Assembly: GCF_016756495.1 (NCBI RefSeq)
Contig: NZ_AP023243.1
Coordinates: 6,762,501 to 6,826,500 of the forward strand
Direction: 5' to 3'
Length of the DNA stretch: 64,000 bases
Source: Mesorhizobium sp. 113-3-3
GTDB lineage: Bacteria; Pseudomonadota; Alphaproteobacteria; Rhizobiales; Rhizobiaceae
A program made the position numbers and the translations under genes. How positions within the stretch are numbered: position 1 is the first letter of the stretch; each line of letters opens with the position of its first letter. Shown piece by piece: positions 1 through 7,922 of the stretch. Below the pieces are notes generated by a model. It was not told the DNA's origin. It ran no database searches and was given only the letters and a program-made list of their open reading frames with translations.

Positions 1-12
1 CGACATCCAACT

Positions 13-855
13 TTAAGTCCACCAGAGAACAAGATCTGGTCGCGCAAATCCGAAAAAGCTGTTCAGCAGTACGCGACGCGTTCCGTTGCCTGATTGACCG
101 GTAACCCCATGAACGAAACCGCCGTCAAGTAGCGCGATATCCCCGGCCTTGAGCTGGATTTCGCGACTAGGCACGGCCTCGAGATAAGCTGCGGAGTAGG
201 GATATCCCGTGGTCTCCACACCCTGCGACTTTCGATCTGCGACTGTCGGCTTGTGACTCCATAGCCTCAAGTTTCCACCTTCCTCAGGCATGCTGGGATA
301 AAAGTTGAGTGCTGCGACGGTGTTGTGCGCCACCGCAGAAAGCTCGTAATCGTTCCCAGCGCGTAAAACTTGAGCGACATCGTCGTGGGGATCCAAGGAA
401 AATGTGCCGCTTCCGGTCCAACTGAGAGCCCGACAAACGTTAGCCCGACCGTGTTCTGAACGGGCCAGCCGCAATTCAATACCTTGTTTGTGAAGCTCGC
501 GCTTCAATGCGTCGAATACGGCTCGGACCGGGTCAACTAAATTGCCAAAAAGGGCGTCAACGTGCGGCCGCGCATTTTCCGCCTCCTTGAAATAGGTGGC
601 CGCATCCTTCCTGTAGTGGGATGCACCGACATATTGCCCCGGCACGCCATCTTTGCGCTCGTTGAGACCGGGACTGCCAAAAAACTTCGTAGTGATGTCC
701 TCGGCTACTTCGGCGCTGAAAGCTTGCTTAATGTGCAGAGCCGTGATCTCACCTTTCAGAACTGAGATGATCTCCGCAGTGCTGATCGAGCCGGTTCGTT
801 CTTTGATTATAAGAGGCGAGATGGCCGGCGTCTGAGCTACTTGGTTAGTCGCCAT
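13..855 (-). CDS. 2-oxoglutarate/Fe(II)-dependent oxygenase
   Basis: A 280-residue protein with the iron-binding facial triad of the 2OG-Fe(II) oxygenase superfamily: an HxD pair at about His157/Asp159 (in DPHDD), the distal His at about 249 (FVHG) and a 2-oxoglutarate-binding Arg at about 260-261. The superfamily uses O2 and 2-oxoglutarate to hydroxylate small molecules or residues in the cytosol; the substrate cannot be read here. I chose the start at 855, which has a good AGGAGA site just upstream; the frame stays open to 912. It overlaps the end of the upstream EctB-like gene by 11 bases, so the two are probably co-translated and may modify an amino-acid-derived product, for example hydroxylating a diaminobutyrate derivative. 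No EctA or EctC is present, so this is not ordinary ectoine/hydroxyectoine synthesis. Confidence 0.8.
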   Translation of the reverse strand: MATNQVAQTPAISPLIIKERTGSISTAEIISVLKGEITALHIKQAFSAEVAEDITTKFFGSPGLNERKDGVPGQYVGASHYRKDAATYFKEAENARPHVDALFGNLVDPVRAVFDALKRELHKQGIELRLARSEHGRANVCRALSWTGSGTFSLDPHDDVAQVLRAGNDYELSAVAHNTVAALNFYPSMPEEGGNLRLWSHKPTVADRKSQGVETTGYPYSAAYLEAVPSREIQLKAGDIALLDGGFVHGVTGQSGNGTRRVLLNSFFGFARPDLVLWWT

Positions 856-2104
856 TTGTTTTCTCCTGTAGTGCCTGATCGAGGATGGCAATGCCGTGAT
901 CAAGTTCGTCATCTGAGATTGTTATCGGCGGAAGGACTTTGATGACGTCGCGATTTGGCCCGGAGGATTCGATCAGCAGGCCGTTTTCGAACGCGACATC
1001 GTGCACACGGCCAACAACGGCCTGTGACCGGCACTTAAGGCCGGCCATCAGACCACGGCCGCGCTTTTGTTCGATGCACTTGGGGAATTTCGCAACGAGG
1101 CGATCAAGGTGTTCTTGCAGTTTGATGGCCGTCCCCTCGACGGCCGTAGTGAACTGCCTATCGGACCACATTGTGCACATGGCCGCGGAAGTCACGAAGG
1201 CGAGATTATTGCCTCTAAAGGTCCCGCTATGTTCTCCCGGTTTCCATATGTCCATGTCGGGGCGAATCAGAACTATGGACAACGGATTGCCTGAACCGCT
1301 TAGCGATTTTGAAAGACACACGATGTCGGGCTCGATTTTCGCGAACTCGAACGAGAAGAAATCGCCCGTTCGTCCCGAACCTGCCTGAATGTCATCGACG
1401 ATGAAAACAACGTCGTGCTTACGGCAAATGCGCTGAATTTCTGCGAGCCAAGGTGCGGATGCGGTGTTCATGCCGCCTTCTGCCTGGATGGGCTCCAGGA
1501 TGATTGCGGCCGGCTTTTCTATCCCGCTGCCTGGGTCGCCCAACACGTGATCAATGTAACTCGCGGAATCGAAAGTTTGGTTCGGATAGTTCTCGTAAGG
1601 GACACGGATCACATCGTGGCGAGCAACGCCGCCAAGCTGTCTGGTTGACGCTGAACCCGACACCGCCAAGGAGCCGAGCGACATGCCATGGTACGAATTT
1701 GTGAAGGCCATGACACTCGAGCGGCCGGTATATTTTCGCGCCAGCGCCAACGCCGCTTCGTTAGCGTTTGTCCCGGTCGGCCCAGGAAACTGTATCTTGT
1801 AAGAAAGGCCTCGCGGCTTCAGGATCGACTCGACAAACACTTCGATGAAATCACGCTTTGCAGCTGTATACATATCAAGCGACAAGACGATATTTTGATC
1901 GGCGAGATATTGAATTGCCGGCGCAATGATATCCGGGTTGTTATGGCCGTAATTGAGCGCGCCGGACCCAACAAGGAAATCAATATAAGGTTTTCCGGAC
2001 TCGTCCCAGATTGTCGCCCCAAGAGACTTTGTAAAGACTGTTGGAAAGGATCGCCCATAGCGACGAACGTTAGACTCGTAAGCTTCAAAAACGTCGATAT
2101 CCAT
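845..2104 (-). CDS. Class III aminotransferase, EctB-like (diaminobutyrate--2-oxoglutarate transaminase type)
   Basis: A 419-residue PLP-dependent class III (acetylornithine/ectoine-type) aminotransferase. Visible features are the GPTGTNANEAAL cofactor-phosphate region (about 108-119), the VDDIQAGSGRTG aspartate segment (about 236-247) and the PLP lysine in CLSKSLSG (Lys266). The N-terminus (MDIDVFEAYES, then RSFPTVF) matches the EctB pattern, so the likely reaction is aspartate semialdehyde to 2,4-diaminobutyrate with glutamate. I chose the start at 2104, which has a GAGAGG site upstream, over the frame's first ATG at 2167. It is the first gene of a two-gene unit with the 2OG oxygenase. No sigma-54 or NifA motif was found within about 800 bases upstream. 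Diaminobutyrate is also a siderophore or peptide precursor, so the pathway is open. Confidence 0.85.
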   Translation of the reverse strand: MDIDVFEAYESNVRRYGRSFPTVFTKSLGATIWDESGKPYIDFLVGSGALNYGHNNPDIIAPAIQYLADQNIVLSLDMYTAAKRDFIEVFVESILKPRGLSYKIQFPGPTGTNANEAALALARKYTGRSSVMAFTNSYHGMSLGSLAVSGSASTRQLGGVARHDVIRVPYENYPNQTFDSASYIDHVLGDPGSGIEKPAAIILEPIQAEGGMNTASAPWLAEIQRICRKHDVVFIVDDIQAGSGRTGDFFSFEFAKIEPDIVCLSKSLSGSGNPLSIVLIRPDMDIWKPGEHSGTFRGNNLAFVTSAAMCTMWSDRQFTTAVEGTAIKLQEHLDRLVAKFPKCIEQKRGRGLMAGLKCRSQAVVGRVHDVAFENGLLIESSGPNRDVIKVLPPITISDDELDHGIAILDQALQEKTNGD

Positions 2105-2960
2105 TAAGGGGCCTCTCTGTATGCTGCTTGCGATCAACGCTGCAGGTTCTATGTTCACGCAGTCCAAACCATTGATTTCGACGATTAGCTGCGGCCAATC
2201 TCTGCCTTAAAGCGAACGTATCATGGTCAGCGACTTGCATTCGCAAAGAGTCTGTAAACTTGTTTGACGAATCTGTTGCAACGCTTTGGATAGCGATAGC
2301 GTGACAGTCAATACCCGCCTTGCGGCAACGCTATCCGCGGCGTTGTTGGCGGGGGCGACTGACATAGCCGCACCGGTTTTTCCAAGCATGACTGCAACCA
2401 CGATGCTTGGGTATTTCTCTATGTCGGCCGTGACGGGATTCTTGCCGACGAGTAGCTGTGACAGATAGCAATTTCTCTGCTTCGATGTGACGGCGAGACC
2501 GGTGCTCGCTCGAGTTTCGTTTTGGAACGCGGACGAGCCAGACCGCGAACTGGCGACAGAACTGGAGCTGACCGCGGCCTCTAATCGCGGCCGTGGCAGC
2601 TGGCGGTGATGGGGCCGTTCGCTGGGCGGCGCGTTGGCCAACCCCTAGCTTCGCGGCGTCTACAATGCCTCAGTCGGCCCTCGCGAGGTGACGGCCGCAC
2701 TGCAGGCCACGGGCCGAGCACGCGAGTGGTGTTCGCGCCCCACGAGCTGACGCAGACGGCGCTGCTTCGAGAAGGCGCCATCGTAGCGGTATCGACAACC
2801 CCGGTGTTCGCCTCCGCACTCGTGGTGACGATGGCGCGGCTTTTGGAGCGCAGCACGACTAAGAGTTCCCACCCTTACACTGGTCAACATAAAAACGCTG
2901 GCTCTGGCGACGCCACTGGCGATGTGTCCGATGCCGCTTTTTCTACGCAAGGTTTCGCTC
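2105..2960. other. Intergenic stretch with decayed coding sequence
   Basis: No intact gene is supported. On the plus strand, about 2690-2865 reads as a short protein-like stretch (FAPHELTQTALLREGAIVAV) resembling the sugar-binding C-terminal part of LacI-family regulators. It has no start and loses similarity quickly, so it is probably a pseudogene scrap. The rest shows no recognisable motif. Confidence 0.35.
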
Positions 2961-2994
2961 TGTCCGACATCCGACAATTGTTGGATGTGAGACA
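2961..2994 (+). promoter_or_regulatory. Two NifA upstream activator sites
   Basis: Two adjacent sites match TGT-N10-ACA exactly: 2961-2976 and 2979-2994. They lie 47-80 bases upstream of the sigma-54 element at 3041. This is the known binding pattern of NifA, and the side-by-side pair makes chance unlikely. Confidence 0.85.
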
Positions 2995-3040
2995 GGGCGT
3001 CAAATCCGCTAACCCGGTGTTTTAATCCAATCTTCCTCTC

Positions 3041-3056
3041 TGGCACGCTCTATGCA
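3041..3056 (+). promoter_or_regulatory. Sigma-54 (RpoN) promoter of the iscA-nifU'-queEDC operon
   Basis: TGGCACGCTCTATGCA matches the -24/-12 consensus TGGCACG-N4-TTGCW at all but one core position, with GG and GC spaced 10 bases apart. It sits 38 bases before the iscA start and reads into a tightly packed six-gene series ending with queC. Confidence 0.88.
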
Positions 3057-3093
3057 GCGCGACTTGCGAATGCATCAGCAAGAAAATAGTCCC

Positions 3094-3414
3094 ATGATCA
3101 CACTCACTGCAAACGCGCTCGCCGCTGTTAAGGCCGCGCTTTCCCGCGCCGACGAACCGGCGGAAGGCTTTCGCATAATGGTCGAGGCGGGCGGCTGCGC
3201 CGGCCTCAAATACCTGATGGGTCTGGAAAGCGTCTCGCGCGAGGGCGATGCCATCATGGAGACGGACGGGGTCAAGGTGTTCGTCGACGCAAACTCCCAG
3301 CTCCATCTCGCCGGCATGACCGTTGACTTTGTCACGGACCTGCAGACCTCGGGCTTTGTCTTCGACAATCCCAATGCGCGGGACAAATGCGCCTGCGGCA
3401 AGTCCTTTGGCTAG
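3094..3414 (+). CDS. iscN: A-type iron-sulfur carrier (IscA/HesB family)
   Basis: A 106-residue HesB/IscA-type protein. The three conserved cysteines are present: one in GGCAGLKY near residue 36 and the C-terminal CxC in CACGKSFG. Family members carry iron or an Fe-S cluster to client apoproteins; nif-linked copies support nitrogenase maturation. The symbol is by analogy to the nif-linked gene of rhizobia. ATG at 3052 lies inside the promoter -12 element and cannot be used; starts at 3070 or 3094 are possible, and 3094 fits the family N-terminus (MITLTANAL). First gene of the NifA/sigma-54 operon, 27 bases ahead of the nifU-like gene. Confidence 0.88.
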   Translation: MITLTANALAAVKAALSRADEPAEGFRIMVEAGGCAGLKYLMGLESVSREGDAIMETDGVKVFVDANSQLHLAGMTVDFVTDLQTSGFVFDNPNARDKCACGKSFG

Positions 3415-3441
3415 CCGCCATCACGACAAGGATCGGCGCCC

Positions 3442-3903
3442 ATGCGGGACGACACCGACAACGTCTACCTCTTCAGCGACAAGCTCTATTTCATCAACCC
3501 GAAAAATGTCGGCGCTTTGGACACCCCCAATGCGGCCGGCGAGGTCGGCGCCGTCGCCTGCGGCGACGGGCTTAAATTAATAATGGGTTTCGACCCCAGG
3601 ACCGAGACGATTACTGCCGCAACGTTCCAGACCTTCGGCCGCGGCTCGGCCATAACCGCTTGCTCGACATTTACCGAATTCATCGTCGGCAAGACCATCG
3701 ATGAAGCCCTTCAGATCACCGATCGGGACATAGCGGATTTTCTCGGCGCCCTGCCGCCGCACACGATCTACTCATCGCTCGACCGCCTCATCCTGGAGCG
3801 CGGCTTGCGGCTGATGAGCGAGTTCTTCCGTGCTGTGAGACAGGCTTTCGAGGAGACGCCAGGATTCTCACGCCTCGTCCTCGTCAAGGCATCATCGCCA
3901 TGA
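3442..3903 (+). CDS. NifU N-domain-like protein with lost scaffold cysteines
   Basis: A 153-residue protein whose first 110 residues align with the NifU/IscU scaffold domain (FINPKNVGALDTPNAAGEVG, then FQTFGRGSAI and TIDEALQITDRDIADFLGALPP). NifU normally assembles Fe-S clusters on three cysteines. Here the first is kept (VACGDG), the second is Arg in FGRGSAI where FGCGSAI is expected, and the third region reads TIYSSLD instead of HCSVMG. The middle and C-terminal ferredoxin and Nfu domains of full NifU are absent, replaced by about 40 unrelated residues. Classical scaffold activity is therefore doubtful; it may be a decaying gene or a protein with another role. It sits in the NifA operon and overlaps the next ORF as ATGA. 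Confidence 0.75.
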   Translation: MRDDTDNVYLFSDKLYFINPKNVGALDTPNAAGEVGAVACGDGLKLIMGFDPRTETITAATFQTFGRGSAITACSTFTEFIVGKTIDEALQITDRDIADFLGALPPHTIYSSLDRLILERGLRLMSEFFRAVRQAFEETPGFSRLVLVKASSP

Positions 3904-4136
3904 GCGACGTGATAGAGGCGTTTCTCGTGATGACAGGCTTCGAGGAGCTGGAGCACCTTCCCCGCAGCCTTCCCACGCTGAAACCTAATTCTGCGTGGGG
4001 TTCGGGCGAGTGGGTTTTCGGCAACGAGCCTCGATGGTGGAACGAGCTGCAAGACGTGCAGTGGGTAATTTCCCACCTTATGCCGTGTCTCCTAAGCCAG
4101 CAGAGATGCTCCCTTGCTCACTCGAAGGCCGCTTAA
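3900..4136 (+). CDS. Hypothetical 78-residue protein
   Basis: Not recognised. The ATG overlaps the stop of the nifU-like gene (ATGA) and the ORF ends 3 bases before queE, so it fills an otherwise empty slot in a compact operon. It is Trp-rich in the middle (VFGNEPRWWNELQDVQW), with no signal peptide or membrane segment. The position supports translation; the function is unknown. It could also be a linker relic left by a deletion between nifU and queE. Confidence 0.45.
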   Translation: MSDVIEAFLVMTGFEELEHLPRSLPTLKPNSAWGSGEWVFGNEPRWWNELQDVQWVISHLMPCLLSQQRCSLAHSKAA

Positions 4137-4139
4137 GCA

Positions 4140-4775
4140 ATGTCATATGCGGTTAAGGAAATATTCTACACCCTTCAAGGTGAAGGACGAAATGCCGGGC
4201 GGGCCGCCGTATTTTGTCGTTTCGCCGGCTGTAACCTTTGGTCGGGACGTGAAGGCGACCGGGCAAAAGCATTCTGCGGATTTTGCGACACCGATTTCGT
4301 TGGGGTAGATGGCCCCCGTGGCGGACATTTTAACACCGCACGGGAGCTTGCGTCGGCGATCGAACAAGCCTGGCGCGGGTCGGGAGCTGGGCAGCGTTTT
4401 GTCGTGCTCACCGGAGGGGAACCCCTCCTCCAGATCGATGAAGAATTCCTGGAAGCGCTGCATTCCTTGGCGTTTGAAATTGCCGTGGAGACCAACGGGA
4501 CCATTCCCACACCCGCCGGCATCGACTGGCTGTGCGTCAGTCCGAAATGCAATGCGCGCCTCGTGGTCATGGCAGGGGACGAGCTAAAGCTTGTATATCC
4601 TCAGATTGGCGCGGAGCCTGAACATTTCGAAGTTCTCGCGTTTGAGCACCTTTTGCTTCAGCCGATGGATGGGCCCGAGCGCGAGGCGAATACGGCCGCC
4701 GCAGTAGCCTATTGTCTTGCCAACCCACGTTGGCGCTTGAGCCTTCAAACCCACAAACTTCTCGGGATCCCATGA
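4140..4775 (+). CDS. queE: 7-carboxy-7-deazaguanine synthase (radical SAM)
   Basis: A 211-residue QueE. It converts 6-carboxytetrahydropterin to 7-carboxy-7-deazaguanine using SAM and a [4Fe-4S] cluster. The cluster cysteines are Cys31, Cys46 and Cys49, giving the CX14CX2C spacing known for some proteobacterial QueE proteins rather than the usual CX3CX2C. The substrate-clamp N-terminus (EIFYTLQGEG) and the SAM-binding TGGEPLLQ are present. It overlaps queD by ATGA. As part of the NifA/sigma-54 operon, this 7-deazaguanine gene is likely induced with nitrogenase genes. The Fe-S dependence of QueE may explain the neighbouring iscA. Confidence 0.93.
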   Translation: MSYAVKEIFYTLQGEGRNAGRAAVFCRFAGCNLWSGREGDRAKAFCGFCDTDFVGVDGPRGGHFNTARELASAIEQAWRGSGAGQRFVVLTGGEPLLQIDEEFLEALHSLAFEIAVETNGTIPTPAGIDWLCVSPKCNARLVVMAGDELKLVYPQIGAEPEHFEVLAFEHLLLQPMDGPEREANTAAAVAYCLANPRWRLSLQTHKLLGIP

Positions 4776-5125
4776 AAATTACGCAAGCTTTCACCTTCGA
4801 GGCAGCGCACTGTCTTCCGCGCGTGCCAAAGACACATCGCTGCCACCGCATGCATGGCCACTCATACCGTGTGGAACTGCGTCTGGAAGGGCCCGTCGAT
4901 CCAGACACGGGCTTTGTCATCGATTTCTTCGATGTCGAGGCTGTCTTCGGACCGCTTCTGCAACGTCTCGACCATCAGCATCTGAATGAGGTTGAGGGTC
5001 TCGGCAATCCGACAGCGGAAAACATTGCGGTCTGGATCTGGAACCAAACCAAGCCGCTTCTTGGCCAAATGTGCTCGGTATCGGTCTATGAGACGCCGCT
5101 GTGCTGGGCTGAATACGAGGGTTGA
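4772..5125 (+). CDS. queD: 6-carboxy-5,6,7,8-tetrahydropterin synthase
   Basis: A 117-residue QueD/PTPS-family protein. It converts 7,8-dihydroneopterin triphosphate to 6-carboxytetrahydropterin, the QueE substrate. Zinc-binding histidines are visible at His13 (FEAAHCLP) and His28/His30 (MHGHSY), with the catalytic Cys at about 24 (HRCHRMHG). I chose the start at 4772 over 4712 because [13 protein letters not shown] is the family N-terminus and it forms an ATGA overlap with queE. The queC ATG follows 4 bases after its stop. The GTP cyclohydrolase that makes its substrate is not in the window. Confidence 0.93.
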   Translation: MKITQAFTFEAAHCLPRVPKTHRCHRMHGHSYRVELRLEGPVDPDTGFVIDFFDVEAVFGPLLQRLDHQHLNEVEGLGNPTAENIAVWIWNQTKPLLGQMCSVSVYETPLCWAEYEG

Positions 5126-5129
5126 CCCG

Positions 5130-5867
5130 ATGCAACGAGATCCGGGAACCGCACTCGTCCTTTTCTCCGGCGGCCAGGATTCGACAACCTGCCTGGCTTG
5201 GGCGCTGGAGAACTTCGAGCGCGTCGAGACAATCGGCTTCGACTATGGGCAGCGGCATCGGATCGAGCTCGATGTGCGGCCTTACCTGATCGAGCGCATT
5301 CGAACAGACTTTCCGGCCTGGCGTGGTCGACTGGGCGAGGACCACATGATTGACATGGCCGTACTCGGTCAAATCAGTGATACCGCGCTCACGCGCGACG
5401 TCGAGATCGCACTGAACGCGAACGGCATAACAAATACCTTCGTGCCTGGCCGCAACCTTCTGTTCCTCGGCTTTGCGGCCGCGATAGCTTACCGGATGGG
5501 CGCGAATCACCTCGTAATCGGCGTGTCCGAGACGGATCGTTTCAGCTACCCGGATTGTCGAGATGACGCAGTTAAGGCGATGCAACTTGCCCTGAACCTT
5601 GGAATGGAAACGCGTTTCGTCATTCACACACCCCTCACGCAGTGTGACAAGGCGCAGACCTGGGCGCTGGCGGATTGGCTGGGCGGCGAGGCGCTGGTGA
5701 AGCTCATCTGCGAAGGAAGCCACACCTGCTATAGCGGAGACCGCGAGCATAGACATAGCTGGGGTTTCGGTTGCGGTACTTGCGTCGAGTGTAATCTTCG
5801 CGCAGCAGGATGGGAGCAATTCCGATCCTGCAAAGAGGCACCCGTGACCGCCCATGAAATGACGTGA
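5130..5867 (+). CDS. queC: 7-cyano-7-deazaguanine (preQ0) synthase
   Basis: A 245-residue QueC. It turns 7-carboxy-7-deazaguanine into preQ0 with ATP and ammonia. The PP-loop SGGQDS is at residues 13-18, the nucleotide site VPGRNLLFL is near 105, and a C-terminal zinc cluster (CYSG, then CGTCVEC) is intact. I chose the start at 5130, 4 bases after queD. Last gene of the six-gene unit. PreQ0 feeds queuosine in tRNA or 7-deazaguanine DNA modification. No queF, tgt or dpd genes are in the window, so the final use cannot be told from here. Confidence 0.93.
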   Translation: MQRDPGTALVLFSGGQDSTTCLAWALENFERVETIGFDYGQRHRIELDVRPYLIERIRTDFPAWRGRLGEDHMIDMAVLGQISDTALTRDVEIALNANGITNTFVPGRNLLFLGFAAAIAYRMGANHLVIGVSETDRFSYPDCRDDAVKAMQLALNLGMETRFVIHTPLTQCDKAQTWALADWLGGEALVKLICEGSHTCYSGDREHRHSWGFGCGTCVECNLRAAGWEQFRSCKEAPVTAHEMT

Positions 5868-6347
5868 GCGCCAAGATCCAGGCTGACGGTGGCAATCTGT
5901 TCCATAGATCGTTTCCTTCTCTTTGTGATGTTCAGCACGACCAGGTACGCGCCTTCGATGCCGTTTCGAAGGGCTGTTCCATACCATCGACTTTGATGAT
6001 CTTCGCCGTTCGCATGGTGCTGTTTCGTGGGGGAGTTCAGCACCACGGCGAGCAGGCTGCGGTTGTTATCCTTGATCCCGGTCGGATTTGATCGTGGAGC
6101 GTACTGCCAAGAAAAAAGGGGGAGGTTGTGGTTTCGACGAGAGGCAGTTGATGCCCGAGCCTGCCCTTATGTGGAGGATCGTCCATGCAGTCCATCACCA
6201 GCATGGCCGCACCACTGGCATCATTGAACGAAGAATGACGACCTCATCGGCAATCGATGCCAGCGCCTGCGTGAGCTGGCACGGGCGCAGACGCCTGCGG
6301 CGACGCGATGTTGCGGATATCCCTCCCCTGGCCCCGCCTCGGGCCAA
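5868..6347. other. IS debris, including an IS110-type transposase start
   Basis: No intact gene. On the minus strand 5870-5905 encodes the first dozen residues of an IS110-type transposase (MEQIATVSLDLG) and then loses similarity at the queC end. The flanking sequence has short frames without recognisable motifs. Confidence 0.45.
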
Positions 6348-6722
6348 TCAAAGGATTCCTGATAGCGCCTTCGATCTGGCAATGCTCGTGCGTTCAGTGA
6401 ATGCGCGCGCCGCCTTGATGGCGATCATCACAGCCTCAGTGTCGATTGACGAAATGGATCTGCTCGACCGCCGGAAGACAATCGAGCAGGTAGCCCAGCA
6501 AGGTCGACTCATGTGCCGTCGAATTGAAAGGCGGCTGCCGTCATGAAGGATACGCGCGACCGCATCAAGCGCCGGGGCAAAGCCCCCCAATGAATCAGAA
6601 TGGCGAAAGTATTGATTGAGGTCCAGAAAGCAGCGCCCATTGATGTCACACAGATTGGCGCCTTCGCGTTGCAGCGCGCGACGCGGCTTCGGATCGCACA
6701 GCCGCGGCGCGGGTGGCGCCAT
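6348..6722 (-). pseudogene. Remnant of a class III aminotransferase (glutamate-1-semialdehyde aminotransferase-like)
   Basis: The minus frame reads like the N-terminal third of a GSA-aminotransferase-type enzyme: a DINGRCFLDLNQYF segment, then TEAVMIAIKAARAFTERTSIARSKALSG, the cofactor-phosphate region of class III aminotransferases. The middle is scrambled (RRHMSRPCWATC), indicating a frameshift, and the frame stops before the catalytic lysine. It diverges from the LacI-type regulator at 6882, so it may once have been that regulator's target. Not functional. Confidence 0.55.
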
Positions 6723-6881
6723 CGGAAAAAACCGGGCTCCGATTGGGCGTCAGGCTGCGCGGAGATTCGTGCAATATGTCAGGCCTCCCTCGAAGAATCC
6801 GGAGACCTACGCCTCTTTCGCCGGTGACATGGCATTTGCACTTCGAAGGCGTCATTCACGAATCACATATGGAGGCGGCTG

Positions 6882-7922
6882 ATGAACAGGCCAACGATCG
6901 CCGATCTGGCGAAAGCCGCGGGCGTAAGTGTTTCCACGGTCAATAGGCTCTTGCACGGAACTGGCACACTGCGACCGCAGACGGCCGACCTCGTCCTGAG
7001 CGCAGCGCAGCAGATCGGCTTCCGCAGTTCGGGGCCGCTGCACGAACGCAGGCGGGACAATCTCCCGCATCGGCGCTTGAGCTTTCTCATGCAGCAATCA
7101 AACCGGCCGCTCTGTCAGATCTGGGCCGAGGCGCTTCTCAGTGCCTGCGCGCGACGCACAGATGCGGTTATTGAGCCAGACGTTCTGTTCGAGGACGACC
7201 CTTCCCCCGAAGCGGTTGCTGCCAATCTGCTCAAGATAGGCGGAAGCGCCAATGCAATCGCGGTGATCTCGGCCGATCACCCGCTCGTCGGCCAGGCGAT
7301 TGACGAGTTGCGCGTCAAGGGCGTTCCGGTGATCGCCTACGTCACCGACCTGTCCGCCGCCAGCCGGGCCGGCTTTGTGGGAACCGACAACTGGAAGGCC
7401 GGCCGCACCGCCGCATGGTTTATCAGCCAGACGTCCGGTCGGCCCGGCAAGGTCTTTCCTCTCATCGGCAGCAACCGTTATCAGTTCCAAGACATCTCGG
7501 ATGCGAGCTTTCGCTCCTACATGCGCGAGCACGCGCCCGAGTTCCATGTCAGCGAAACCCTCCTGACCCATGAGACGCCGAGTAACGCCTATGCAGTCGT
7601 TCGCAGGCTGATAGCGGAGGAGCCGGAGCTCAGGGGCATCTTCGTCAATGGCGGCGGCATTTCCGGCGTTCTGCGTGCTATGCGCGAGCTCGCTGCGGAG
7701 CAGCAGTGCAAAATCCGGGTCGTCTGCCGCGACATCGGGCCCGAGACACGCAAGGAATTGAGGGAAGGCTTGATTACTGCTTCCTTGTGCCATCCCGTCG
7801 ACAGGATGCCTGAAGAACTCATCGACGTAATGCTGCGAATGATCGAACGCACGGACACACGGCTAATCGAACAGCGGATTGTTCCGTTCGAGATTCTCAC
7901 GCCAGAGAGCATTTGGACTTAA
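6882..7922 (+). CDS. LacI-family transcriptional regulator
   Basis: A 346-residue regulator. The N-terminal LacI helix-turn-helix spans about residues 4-50 (PTIADLAKAAGVSVSTVNRLL, hinge region following), and a periplasmic-binding-protein-like effector domain fills the rest (for example NAIAVISADHP, FVNGGGISGVLRAM). A sugar-type ligand is expected for the family but is not identifiable. A GGAGGC site precedes the start. The likely target lay on the divergent side, where only a broken aminotransferase remains, so it may be orphaned. Confidence 0.88.
   Translation: MNRPTIADLAKAAGVSVSTVNRLLHGTGTLRPQTADLVLSAAQQIGFRSSGPLHERRRDNLPHRRLSFLMQQSNRPLCQIWAEALLSACARRTDAVIEPDVLFEDDPSPEAVAANLLKIGGSANAIAVISADHPLVGQAIDELRVKGVPVIAYVTDLSAASRAGFVGTDNWKAGRTAAWFISQTSGRPGKVFPLIGSNRYQFQDISDASFRSYMREHAPEFHVSETLLTHETPSNAYAVVRRLIAEEPELRGIFVNGGGISGVLRAMRELAAEQQCKIRVVCRDIGPETRKELREGLITASLCHPVDRMPEELIDVMLRMIERTDTRLIEQRIVPFEILTPESIWT

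Noticed and set aside
2105..2960. NifA/sigma-54 control of the EctB-oxygenase pair
   Set aside because: No TGT-N10-ACA or GG-N10-GC element in the right orientation was found upstream.
4917..5987. 356-codon minus frame opposite queC
   Set aside because: It is the shadow of queC; the protein lacks any motif and the true genes on the plus strand are unmistakable.
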